Assembly: GCA_037833965.1 (NCBI GenBank)
Contig: AP031356.1
Span: 7,586,501-7,650,500, forward strand
Direction: 5' to 3'
From: Marchantia polymorpha subsp. ruderalis
Lineage: Eukaryota > Streptophyta > Marchantiopsida > Marchantiales > Marchantiaceae
DNA length: 64,000 nucleotides
Under the pieces are notes generated by a model. It was not told where the DNA came from, did no database searches, and was given only the letters and a program-made list of their open reading frames with translations. Numbering within the stretch: the stretch's first letter is position 1; every line of letters starts with the position of its first letter. Position numbers and translations under genes: made by a program. Positions 42,257 to 53,715 of this stretch are shown here, in pieces.

Positions 42257-43555
42257 ACTTCCTCTACAAATAGCTGCGGCCGTCGAGCGACTCCGAGTTT
42301 CATTTGTGCTGAAGTGGTGGACACATAGTACCGTAAGCTCAGTACATTCAGCAAATGTCCATCAGTAGAGGAATATCAAAGGCAAATTAGGGAGAGGCAG
42401 GGATGAGGATTTCATAGGAGGCCACTCCACCGCTCGCTGCCGTGAGGATGACAGAGAGTGTAGAGAGAATGTTGTCTCTGAATACAGCGCGTTTTAATTG
42501 CTTCTACGCTGGCATAGTACTGAGTGATATACTGTAGATGAGATTTTAAGTTGGCATAAATTAGAACAATCACTTTTAAGCATAACTCGAATCCCTGGTA
42601 GGGCATCGTGGTTGTAACTTGTTATCAGTCGTTGCGAGTAGCTTGATGCGGGGAAAGAGCAAACGTCGTCTCTTTTGATAGCTGAGTGGATTTCAGAAAG
42701 CTCAATCGTAATAAAAATATTGGAGGAGTTGCGATTTATTTGAATCTTTTCTTTGGAAATCTGTATTGGTCTTAATTGAAGAAGAAGTGCATTGCGACCT
42801 GAAAATCTCTGGCAGGATAATCATTTCAAACTTAAACATAGACTTGCAGTCGAAAACGGATAAAGAAAGGAGACAGTCATCTGACAATCACATCGTTGAT
42901 GCTCTCAGACATCAGCTGTTTGTAGACGTCATCAACGTGTGCATGCGCGCCCCCTTATACGATCAACTTTCATGCTTCCTGCTCTACTATGTCTGTAGTG
43001 ATGGAGCCACACCAATACACGCTCTCCCAATAATATTTGCATACGTTTTCGAGCTATCACGATTGTGGCGTGCTAGACCAATTTATTGAAGACTACTGAA
43101 TGGAAGGTATCAGTCCAAAGTCCATCTGAGAGCGATGTCATCCGAGAAGGCTCTTGGATGAATAGATATATCTGATAATCTATGAATGATAATCATCACT
43201 CACAACGTAACCTGAAATGTGATACTTCCTAGCTGCTCGATCATTTGAATTTAATATGCTTGAGAAGGAGCAAATTTCTTGATATGGACAAAGGGCTTAC
43301 AAGACATGCAAATACAATATTGCCCAAAAGATATCCGCAAGGGAGAGCTGAAACTTTTTTTTAACGTATAGCGAGAAGAAGAGGAAGGAGTTCACATACA
43401 CAGGTGGAGAGTAGGAAGATAATATTTGGGTTCCGGATACGCTCGCTTGACCACCAACCGGCAAGCGAGAATTTATGAGCTTCTTAGAACATTACTTTTG
43501 TTCATGGCTACCGCCTGAGTACCAGGTGGCTTCTTGAATCAAGTGTAAGGCCTCT
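42257..43555 (+). repeat. PR-1 3'-flank block, copy C
   Basis: It is homologous to copies A and B up to about 43200. Beyond that is unassigned sequence up to the E7 start. No gene is seen. Confidence 0.8.
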
Positions 43556-45165
43556 TGTGGTAATCCACTTTTTGTTTTTTTTCACAATTAAAACATTTTA
43601 GAATAGTAAATACCGCGATAGCAGCTGTAAATAATAATCAGTACGCAAAAACAGAGTAAAAAGGGAATCTCGGGATCTAGGAGTATCCACACTAGTCAAA
43701 GGGTTTTGGGCTTAGGTAACAGTCGGGCGCTTGGGACGTAACGGACGGTTCACGCTATAGGACCCGCTTCGAGCTGCTTCGGCGGTAGATCCCTCATAAC
43801 TTTATCAATTCATAACGCCTTTACTTGATGAGGTTTTGATGGAAAGACCTCGACACGCTCGTTCTAATGAGCCCAAAAACTCTTCGAATGGATAAGGGAT
43901 CACTGAGTTATGAGTGTCTGAAGTTACTGATATGGGGACCTTCGGCGGTAGACGCCTTCGACGGAGTAGTGCTTTAGGTGGGAGAGTGAATCCCTCATAA
44001 CTTTCTCAAATTGTAACGCCTTCACTTGGTTAGGATTTTGTTCAAAAGAACTTGACACGCTTGTTCTAACGAGGCTAAAAACTCTTGGAATGGATAAAAG
44101 ATCGTTGAATTATGAGTGTCTGAAGTTCATGATATGGGGCCTTCGGCGGAAGAGTGTCTTCAGCGGGAGAGTGAATCCCTCATAGTTTTATCAAATCGGA
44201 ACGCTTGGGCTTGGTTAAGATCTTGTTCGAAAGAACTCAACACGCTCGTTCTAACGAACCCAAGAACTCTTGGAACGAATAAGAGATCACTTAGTTATGA
44301 GTGTCTGAAGTTACTGATATGGGGACCTTCGGCGGTAGACGCCTTCGACGGAGCAATGACTTTGGCGGGAGAGTGAATCCCTCATAACTTTCTCAAATCG
44401 TAACGCCTTGACTTGGTTAAGATTTTGTTAGAAAGAACTTGACACCCTTGTTCTAACAAGCCTAAGAACTCTTGGAATGAATAAGAGATCGTTGAATTAT
44501 GAGTGTCTGAAGTTCATGATATGGGGCCTTCGGCGGAAGAGTGCCTTCGGCGGGAGAGTGAATCCCTCATAATTTTATCAAATCGTAACGCTTGGACTTG
44601 GTTAAGGTCTTGTTTGAAAAAGCTCGACACGCTCGTTCTAATGAGCCCAATAACTCTTGGAACGGATAAAGGATCACTGAGTTATGAGTGTCGAAAGTGA
44701 GTGATACGAAGTGCCTTCGGCGGAAGAGTTCCTTCGGGGCAAGGGCTTTCGGCGGTAGACGCCTTTGGCGCCACGCGGACGAAGATTCCCGACGGCGGAA
44801 ATTTGCGGGATTATGTCGCGCGTGGGAAGTAGAACGGCGGGGCGTGAAGTCGCGCATGGGAAGCAAGTCGTTACCCATAATCGCCGGAACGGCATTCAAG
44901 CGGCCTGTGGGTTCTCTGGATCTCAGATTTTAAACAAGGAATTTTGACTTTGGATCAGAGATCTTGCGGGGCTCATATCTTTGCGCTGGAGTGTCGGTTG
45001 GAGCTGAAATTTGGTGAGGCCGTTGATCTTAACCAGCCGCACATGTTTGCTAATTTTTAGCCACATATCTTGGATCTAAAGCTAATAAAGACGTTAGCGA
45101 CTCTGTACAGTAGGTTTAGGATTCAGATTAAGGGTTAGGGTTAGATTTAAGTTGTTGTTATTTAG
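43556..45165 (+). mobile_element. E7: 3'-truncated E-family element
   Basis: It starts TGTGGTAATCCAC followed by CTTTTTGTTTTTTTT and stays similar to E4 through its leader, including the late block with TTAGGG-like repeats (45138-45155). It has no ORF and no GTGGGTTATTACA end. At about 45160-45175 it joins, within a T-run, a reverse-oriented PR-1 upstream block. No TSD can be assigned. Confidence 0.8.
43791..44708 (+). repeat. Higher-order tandem array of the hairpin module
   Basis: Five modules start at 43791, 43992, 44177, 44379 and 44564 with CCCTCATA. Spacings are 201, 185, 202 and 185, because two linker types alternate (a longer one with GACGCCTTCGACGG, a shorter one with GGCGGAAGAGTG). 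The true unit is therefore about 386 bp, present 2.5 times. Each module runs from CTCATAACTTT to GAGTTATGAGTGTC. Confidence 0.9.
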
Positions 45166-45725
45166 ATTTTTTTTGTATAGGAGAAATCGAGAGCAGAGTG
45201 CAATGGGTCCGATATCTCAGATGTTCTCCAGCCTTCGACATTGTCCTGCTGTAAGGATGGTGATCTGAGATAGAAGGAAGTAATGATCATCCTCAATCCT
45301 AGCAATGAGATCCCAGATATGCTTTGAGCGATTACTCCTGATCCTTTTATACCACCGCAAGTTCTAAGCTTGCGTGAGAGATCACTGTAAACTATTGACA
45401 TTTGTATATGTAAAAGGTAGGATCGGGACCCACATGGGCATTTCTCGAATGAAAGAATTCATTGGCGAGCATTTTTAATTCATCCCCGAATCCTCTCTAC
45501 AATTGGGATTAGGCTCATCATCTGGGCTGTACTATACATCTCACTCACAAACAAATGCATTCGAGACGCCACTCATCGGACTACCATTGAGGAACTTGAT
45601 AGTCTGTGATCTGGAAGACCCTAGGAGGAGCCTTGTCAAAGGTCAAGTCCAGTGTCCAGCATATGAATAATCAACATCGAGATATATACTAGTGGGCTAA
45701 CGTTAAGAGTAACTAAAAGTCGAAA
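45166..45725 (-). repeat. PR-1 upstream block without its gene (reverse orientation)
   Basis: It matches the upstream region of PR-1 copy B in the same strand sense, including a TATA-like region (TTTTATACCACC, about 45345) and a degraded version of the 19-nt palindrome (45356-45374). The PR-1 exons are missing; E7 sequence sits where they would be. It contains the uninterrupted E2 target site at about 45603. Confidence 0.8.
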
Positions 45726-46343
45726 GTGAGGTTGCTCGAGTTTCGAATCAAAGCTAATGCATTCAGTAGACAAGTTCTTACATGATTATTTACAGAATGT
45801 ACAGAAATACTCTCGCTCTCTGGTTGAACATAGTATAAACATGGGTTTGAAAAACTTCTTACAAAATCTCAAAGCTGTTTACCTGCTTCAAGTCATTATT
45901 ACTTGTGAATAACCATAATTTCATGCACATAATATAGACAGGATAAGTTTCATAATTTTTTATTTCTATTGACTCACGTACCTATTGACTCACATACAAA
46001 CAGACTAAACAGAAAAACTGTGAACATAAGTTTCTAAAATCACAGCAAACAAATTGGTGCTAGTGTGGTGTTGTTGGGTAATTTTGATAAATCTTATTAT
46101 GAAGATAATGAAATGTGATGCTCAACCATGGTAAAAATCAAAGAAAGATTTATGGTACGAATCAAAATTCGTAAGATCACTTGTGGGTCCATAGCTTTGA
46201 ATCACAACACTGCAACCTTTAGTTACTATTTCTACAAAATTGTATGAAAACCTGAAATGTTAACCAATTTGGTAACAGAACTGTTGAAATAGTTTGCTTC
46301 CAATCCTCACGACTGTCGACTGGCCGGTCCAGAACCAATCTTC
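45726..46343. repeat. Reverse copy of the 38.7-39.3 kb segment
   Basis: It matches 38700-39310 in reverse complement (for example the AAACATGGGTTTGAAAAACT and ACCGGCCAGTC stretches). It continues at 63511 on the other side of the E3 nest. No gene is seen. Confidence 0.75.
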
Positions 46344-46348
46344 GGAAG
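46344..46348. repeat. Target-site duplication GGAAG, left of E3
   Basis: GGAAG precedes TGTAATAACCC and recurs at 63506-63510, directly after the E3 end. It brackets the 17-kb nest. Confidence 0.93.
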
Positions 46349-47228
46349 TGTAATAACCCACCAAAGGCTAAAACTGCAGTATGGTGGTAAAAAGATCGAA
46401 CCCACAGGGACAGAGGCAACACACAGAGTAAAAGTGTCACTTTTAACAGACTTTTGTAGAGTTTGAATTCTAGGCGACTGTCACTCCCAGAAATACTGCA
46501 GTGCTCGACTCGGAGGCTCGACTCGGAGGAGGATCTCGACTCGGAGGATGCTCGGAGGATGCACGTTACAGCGTAGTCACTCAACACACACACACACACA
46601 CACACACACCTGAAACTGGCAAAAGCACAACTCGGAGGTCGGTCAGGACCTCCGCTTCGGATTTCAGGGGGAAAGTGTCTCAAAAGTTCACTCAGAGGTT
46701 CTGCAGGTAGTGACTCCCACTCCGGCTTTTACTGCCCTTCCGCCAGGAACTAGCGTAGGGAACCCGGACTGGACTTCCCACTTCGGAACGAAGCCCCTTC
46801 ATACGCCGTGGACGTCACCCTCGACTCACACCAACCGCAGGGGGTACAGGCCCGACTGAGGACTTAACTGAGACACAATCCAGTAACACACACACACAAC
46901 CTGAATTGCAAACCAAGGCTTACACGAAGTAATAAAACTTCACTTTGGCATTCAGGGGAAACTTCCCGTAGGAGTACAATCAGGATATGTCACTCGAATG
47001 AGTAAGGGGGAACTGTTCGAGTATCTAACTCGCAACCGGCTCTGAGCATCGGAAATCAGCCGCAGGTGCAGATCCGCACTACTCAAGTCTCTAACCGGGT
47101 GCTAGCTCTGAACATTCAGCCGAAGGCCTTCAACTACAACATACGGTAACTTCGCTATGCTGCAGCTTCTCTACGTGGTGCCAGGACCAAATGCACAAAC
47201 ACGCCAAGAAAGTGAGTTCCTGATCTGC

Positions 47229-47233
47229 ACTTC
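47229..47233. repeat. Target-site duplication ACTTC, left of E4
   Basis: It recurs at 54634-54638. It lies in the tail of E3 (reverse complement of CGGAAGTGCAGATCAGG). Confidence 0.93.
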
Positions 47234-48049
47234 TGTGGTAACCCACTTTTTGTTTTTTATCGGAACTAAAACATTTTTGAATAGTAAGTACCGCGGCAGT
47301 AGCTGTAAATAGTAATCGGTACGCGAAACCAGAGGATCGAGGACAGTCAAGGGGTTTTGGGCTTAGGCCACAGTGGGACGCTTGGGACGGAACGGGCGGT
47401 TCATGCTGCAGGATCCGCTTCGAGCACCTTCGGCGGTAGATCACTCATAACTTTCTCAATTCGTAACGCTTTGAATTGCTTAGGGTCTCGTTGGAAAGAG
47501 CTCGACGCGCTGGTTCTAACGAGCCCAAGAACTTGTGAAACGGATGAGAGATCACTGAGTTATGAGTGTCGGAATTTACTGATGGGGGGGCCTTCGGCGG
47601 TAGAGCGACTTTGGCGGTACGCCTTCGGCGGAAGAACAGCCGGAAGATGCGCCTTGGGCGGTAGACGCCTTCGGTCAACGCCTTCGGGTCAACGCCTTCG
47701 GCGATGCGGGAGAGTGCATTCGGCGGAAGAGTGAATCCCTCATAACTTTCTCAATTCGCAACGCCTCGACTTGGTTAGGGTCTCGTTGGAAAGAGCTCGA
47801 CGCGCTGATTCTAACGAGCCCAAGAACGCCACGAACGGAGGAGAATTCCGGGAGTTATGAAGGTCGCAAGATACTCAGCTTTCCGCCTGCGCACAAGCGA
47901 AGAAAGTTTTGTCCTATGCGCGGACGAAGGAAGTTCGCCTGCGCACAGGCGTTCGCCTGTGCACAGGCGCTTCGGCGTCGGCGGGAAATCCGCCTTGGGC
48001 CCTAGAAATGCGCCTTGTGAGGTAGAAAGTGTACGGCGCCTTCTGCGCC

Positions 48050-48178
48050 AGCTCAGCGCCGCGGACGGACAGGTCAGCGCAGCGGACGGACAGCTCAGCG
48101 CCGCGGACGGCCAGGTCATCGCCGCGGACGGACAGCTCAGCGCCGCGGACAGCCAGGTCATCGCCGCGGACGGACTGT
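48050..48178 (+). repeat. 21-bp minisatellite in E4
   Basis: About six copies of CAGCTCAGCGCCGCGGACGG with CAG-GTCATC variants. In one frame it reads as a seven-residue repeat (QLSAADG/QVIAADG), which I regard as incidental. Confidence 0.85.
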
Positions 48179-48654
48179 GGATAGGCGAACGCCTTCGGCG
48201 GAAGAGTAAAACCGACATAACTTTCTCAATTTTTAGCGGTTTGACTTGATTCGGGTCTCGTTGGAAAGAACTCGACGAGCTGGTTCCAACGAGACCAAGA
48301 TCTCTTGAAACGGATAAGGCGTCAATGAGTTATGAGCGTCGAAAGCGGCTATCATGGTTAGGCGTGAGGCCTTCGGCGTTAACAGTTAGAGGGGCCTTCG
48401 GCCCAAGGCGGCCTGCGAGTAGGCGGCTTGCGTGTAGGACGCGTGGGACCCACAGTCCTCGGATTTTGGAGAAGGAATTTTGGCCTAGGTTCAGAGATCT
48501 TGCGGGGCCCATATCTTTGCGATGGACGGTCGGATGAATCTGAAATTTTGTGGGGCCGTTGATCTCGGCCGGCCACGCATGCCTGCAAATTTTCAGCCTC
48601 AGATCTTGGATGGTAAGGCGCTGGCGGCTCTGTACAGTAGGCTTAGAATTCAGA

Positions 48655-48681
48655 TTTAGGGTTAGGGTTAGATTTAGGTTG
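48655..48681 (+). repeat. Short interstitial telomere-like repeat
   Basis: TTTAGGGTTAGGGTTAG followed by ATTTAGG: two to three degenerate plant-type telomere units. The same block is in E7 at about 45127-45150, so it belongs to the element and is not evidence of a chromosome end. Confidence 0.7.
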
Positions 48682-48781
48682 TAAGTTAGAGGGGAAGGCA
48701 GCCGCCGACTCCTCAGGTGTGGGATCTGTTGCGGCTCGCACCATGGCGTGGTGCAGTGTAGTGCTAGTAGGACTTAGAAGG

Positions 48782-48788
48782 TATAAAA
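48782..48788 (+). promoter_or_regulatory. TATA box of E4
   Basis: TATAAAA followed by CCAGGC-GTTTT-GCCTTGG, the family's TATA-hairpin pair. It is kept although the ORF is gone. Confidence 0.55.
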
Positions 48789-48846
48789 TAGTTCCAGGCG
48801 TTTTGCCTTGGGTTCTTTCCCATCAGAAGTGCAGATCAGGAACCCA

Positions 48847-51800
48847 TGTGGTAACCCACTTTTTGTTTTTTTTGCAGAATTTAAACAATTTTAGAAAACT
48901 AGTACCAAAGCAGTGTTTGTAGCTAGAGAAGGGTACACTAAATAGAGTGGATTGATGAGATCGTCACGAGGGCACAAAGAATCACGTAGTCGTATGTACC
49001 AACGCCAACGTCTTCGGCGCCTTCGGCAAAAGCTCCTTTTTGAGGTGTCTCTACTCAAGCGCCTCTAGCGTATAAGGAAGCTACGCTTCCGGCGCAGACA
49101 CCTCAGGAGGAGGTTTTGCTAAAGACGTCAGGAGAAGGGCCCGGACCTCTAAAGGCATCCGACCATGAGTGCGCCTTCGGCGAAGCGCCGCTAGCGCGGA
49201 AAGGGAAAACCTTCATAACAATCGGGATACACGGTAGATCCAGTTGGTTGAAGTTGCATTAGGAAGAGCTCGGGACGCTCGTTCTAACGAGTCCAAGAGC
49301 GCCGGAGATGGATCAGGAATGGAGAAGTTATGAGCGTCGGAAAATTCGTAGCCGGACATGCGCCGTTCGCGCTAGGGTTCACAGCCGGAAAGGATTCCCG
49401 TACGCCCTCGGCGATGCGCCTTCGGCGGAATCACGCGCTCACAGGAGGAAACCAACTCAGAGTCGGAAGCGCCCTTGGCGGCTGTTCATGGAAGGAAAGC
49501 GCCGGTCGGATGTACGCCTCCGACGTGGCGCTGACGGCCGGACGCGCTGGCATGAGTTGCGCTGACGGCTATGCGCTGGCAGCAACGGACGAGGCATAAA
49601 GGACAAAATAGGCGGTACGACTGCGCGCCGGCGTAATTCGCTCCGGCTGGATGTGCGCCTCCAGCAAGGCGCCGACGGATAATGAACGCACCAGCGGCGA
49701 CACGCCTCCGGAGAAGGGCGGGTTAGGAAAAGACAACAGGGCCGACGTATACCCTGCAGCGGACTCGAGTCCGGAAGGTGGCGGCGGCGGGAGAATTCAA
49801 CGTTTAAGCATGCGAATGCGCGCAATGCGGGGACGTGAATTCGCGCATGCAAAGGGCGAACCGTTAAGCCGTATAGCCGGCTGCGTACGTTGCAACCAGT
49901 AAGAACGTTGGACGTTCTTGAAATCGGAGAAGAAAAGACTGCGCTCCAGTCTCATTCTCTCATTCTTGACTTTGCGATTTCCAGTTCCAAGATTACGCGC
50001 AAGGGCGGAGCGACCTGCAGTGAGAGTAGAGAGTGCGGAGACGAGTTGCACAAGGATCTTGGCGGACCTTGAAAGAATTGGGAGTAGCGATCTTGAACGA
50101 GCGCAGAGAGAGTGAGCAGTCAGTGCTTGAGTGGCCGACGCGCAGTGGCGATTGTGAGAGAGTGAGCGAAAGGGAGAACGTTTGTGTGTGCAGGCAACGC
50201 AATGTCGAAGGTTCCCCAACTGCGAGTGTCTCCACTCAGGGTGCCGCAGATCGGTCTACGCGCATTTCAAGATGTGCTGACGAGGCTGAAGCTCGATTTT
50301 CTCCTCTGGGGGTGGAATTGGACGTGTCCGGAGATGGTGCGCGAGTATCTGCAAGAGAGACACAAGCCTTCTCGCGGATTTCGCCCACACCCAGAGAGAT
50401 GAGAAATTTGCAATTGGGCGCAGGTGTTGGGCAGGTGTGCCGGCGAGGAAGGGGATCTCCTCTTCGAGGCCGACAGCGTGAAAGTGTCCCAGGAGGAAGA
50501 AGTCTCTTACAATGAGCTCTTCAAGGTGGCTAGACATCCCAAGAACGGTTTCCGGACTCGGGATTACAAGGATCGATTGCGGAGAAATGTCGCGACAGCA
50601 TTGCTGCAGATATTGCAGCCGACCAAGACCGCTTACATGCATGGTTGGCAGGTAGAGTTCGTGGAGCTAGTGTTGTCAGGAGCTCCGGTGCATTGGGCAC
50701 GGCTCCTGTGGAAGGTGACGCGCCAACATGCGCAAGAAGAGAGGGGAGGAACGCTCAATCATCTATCGCCTTACTTAATCGTGTTTTACCGGGCGATGGG
50801 ATGTTTGACGAATGCTGAGAAAACTCGGTTTCCGCAGCTGAGCCGGTCTTATCCAGGTAGATATTCGAGGGAGGCCGAAGTAGACACGGATCCGGACGAG
50901 GAACCTGCCAGTACGCCTCCGGCTCCGGCTCCAGCCAGAGCAGCAGAAGAACGTCGAAGTGAGCGCATTCCGCGCAAGCGGAAGTGGGATGAGAGACCTG
51001 AGGACAGGCAGCCGGAAGTACCAGCTGCGCCGACTCGTGGTCGGCCCACCCCCGAGCCTCATAGTCGACCAAAACAGAGGGCACGCAGAATACCAACTGT
51101 TACTGAGGAGACCAGGCGAACTCCGACCCGGCGGAATCTCACACAGGAAGAGATAATTGCTCAGGTCCTAGGGAAGACGGCAGAAACCTCTGCACAGAAG
51201 GCACCACGGCCTTCGGGAGGAGATGGACGGACTGACGACCGGCCGACTGCGAGTCGGATGACTGAAGGTCGACAAGCGGAAGGAAGGCCAACTGAACGGC
51301 GCGTTGAACCGGACAGCAGGCCGGAAGCGGAAGAGAGTTTGGCTGACGAGCCAACAATCCTCAGAGGGTCGTCTTCGGCGGAAGGCACTTCTGGAAGAAC
51401 GCCACCAGCAAACAGGCCAAGTGGAGTCAAGACGCGCAGGGTGTATCCGACTCCCAGTCGGACAACTGCTGGGCGGCCGACTGCGAGTCGGACAACAGAG
51501 AGTCAGCCGGATTCGCCGACTGCGAGACGGATGGAGCCAACGACCAGTGTGCGGACGCCTTCGGCGGACGCACCTTCAGCAAGAACACCTTCCGCGCAGA
51601 TTGCGCCGGAAGGACAGGCAGCAGAAGCGGGCGGTGCAAGAGTGACAAAAGTCACTACGGCGTCGACCCCTTCACAAACCGAAGATCGAGCCGGAACAGG
51701 GGCTCAAGCAGTGGGATCTCCCACTGCCCTGGATATTTTAGCAGGCAGTGGAGCAGCAGTCGCAGAAGAAGCTGCTGCGCGCCACAGTTCCAGGGAGTCG

Positions 51801-53715
51801 CCAAGGGATTCGGTGGCGACTGAGATCCTCGAGACTGAGGATGAGACGAGCTCGGAAGAGCAAGAAGAGGATTCGGTGCAGAAAACGCCAACAGGGGTGC
51901 TGTGCGAACAGATAGTTCCACTCCTGCGATATCTGGATCGCAAGACATCCAAATACGCAAGTGCCTTAAAACCGCAGTCTTATGTGGAGACAATCAGGCG
52001 AAGGACGAGGAGCAAGGTGGCAAGGTGGGCCTCTAGATGCGGAGTATATGTGGATAGGAACACCGCCCTCCGACAACACCTGGCGGTCACCCAGAAGCTG
52101 TACCAAGCCTTGCAGCAGCAGAAGGAGGATGCGGCGACGAAGAGTCAGGCGGAGGCCGAACTAATACGGGCAAAGATCGAGTCGGACCTGCAGGAGGAGC
52201 GGAGACAGAACAAAGTCCTAGCAGCCGAGCTTGCGCGCCAGACGCGCGCCTTAGAGGAAAGTCAACGAGCCCGCAAGGAGGATGAGGAGTTGTTGTGCAA
52301 CTTGCAAACCGAGTGCTCGGATTTGAGGGCACAACGTGCGGATTTAGAAATGCAGCTGGCAGAGGTGGAGAGCAGCTGCAGGGCACAAGGAGAGTTGGCG
52401 GCACGGGTGACTCGTTGTCTAAACGGATACACCCATTGGGAGGTGGCAGCTCAAGAGAGGGTTACACTCAGGGAGTTCGAGCTTCGGGCGGCGGCATTGA
52501 CGGAAGGTGACAGTCGGAGTCGGCGGCGAGTGGCGAGAAAATTAGAAACTTTCTTGTCGGGTGCGCGCGACACTATGGCGCACTTGCAGTCGGAAGTCAC
52601 CACAGCGCTCCGACGCCTGGGGTTACGCAGCCGGTCGGAAGACTGGCAAGGTAGAGACAGTAAGCGGAGCAGTCCGGCGCGCAGGAGGCGCAGCACCGGA
52701 TCTGCTGAGTGCAGTAGAGTAGTTTGGTTTCGCGCAGATGCTGCGAGTGGTAGATAGGATAGCGTAGTGCTAGTTAGGATCTTTTGAGAGTATAAAGTAG
52801 ATCAAGGCGTTTTGCCTTGGGACTCTTCCAGTTTCGGAAGTGCAGATCAGGAACTCACTTTCTTGGCGTGTTTGTGCATTTTGGTCCTGGCACCACGTAG
52901 AGAAGCTGCAGCATAGCGAAGTTACCGTATGTTGTAGTTGAAGGCCTTCGGCTGAATGTTCAGAGCTAGTACCCGGTTAGAGACTTGAGTAGTGCGGATC
53001 TGCACCTGCGGGTGATTTCTGATACTTAGAGCCGGCTGCGAGTTAAATACTTGAACAGTTCCCCCTTACTCCTTCGAGTGACATATCCTGATTGTACTCC
53101 TACGGGAAGTTTCCCCTGAATGCCAATGTGAAGTTTCATCACTTCGTGTAAACCTTGGTTTGTAATTCAGGTTGTGTGTGTGTTACTGGATCGTGTTTTC
53201 AGTAAGTTCTCAGTCGGGTCTGCACTCCCTGCGTTTTGTGTGATAGTCGAGGGTGACGTCCACGGCGTACGTAGAGGCTTCGTTCCGAAGTGAGAAGTCC
53301 AGTCCGGGTACCCCCGCTAGTTCCTGGCGGAAGGGCAGTAAAAGCCGGAGTGGGAGGCACTTCCTGCAGAACCTCTGAGTGAACTTACGAGACACTTTCC
53401 TCCTGAAATCCGAAGCGGAGGTCCTGACCGACCTCCGAGTTGTGCTTTTTGCCAGTTTCAGGTGTGTGTGTGTGTGTGTTGAGTGACCAAGCTGTACCGT
53501 GCATCCTCCGAGCATCCTCCGAGTTGAGTTCCTCCTCCGAGTCGAGCCTCCGAGTCGAGCACTGCAGTATTTCTGGGAGTGACAGTCGCCTAGAATTCAA
53601 ACTCTACCAAAAGTCTGTTAAATGTGACACTTTTACTCTGTGTGTTGCCTCTGTCCCTGTGGGTTCGATCTTTTTACCACCATACTGCAGTTTTAGCCTT
53701 TGGTGGGTTATTACA
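48847..53715 (+). mobile_element. E6: 4869-bp E-family element nested in E4
   Basis: The TSD ACCCA is at 48842-48846 and 53716-53720. It has the same length as E2, with very few differences (about nine to twelve amino-acid changes over 851 codons, mostly single-base). It is the innermost and one of the youngest insertions. Leader, ORF position, TATA (52791-52797), GT run (about 53462-53480) and end all match E2. Confidence 0.94.
50202..52757 (+). pseudogene. E6 copy of the 851-codon ORF with one nonsense codon
   Basis: It has the same start and stop positions as E2 relative to the element. A TGA at 50400-50402 replaces the Trp codon of the HPERWEICNW motif (codon 67), and the rest of the frame is open and intact to 52757. 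Translation from a later in-frame start is conceivable but would lack the first part of the conserved domain. Otherwise it is nearly identical to the E2 protein. Confidence 0.9.

Noticed and set aside
43791..44708. CRISPR array or prokaryotic repeats
   Set aside because: Period and linkers are wrong (about 200-bp units, linkers repeated and not unique), and the context is a plant mobile element.
48655..48681. Telomere end or fusion point
   Set aside because: Only two or three degenerate units, and they are part of the E4/E7 element sequence.
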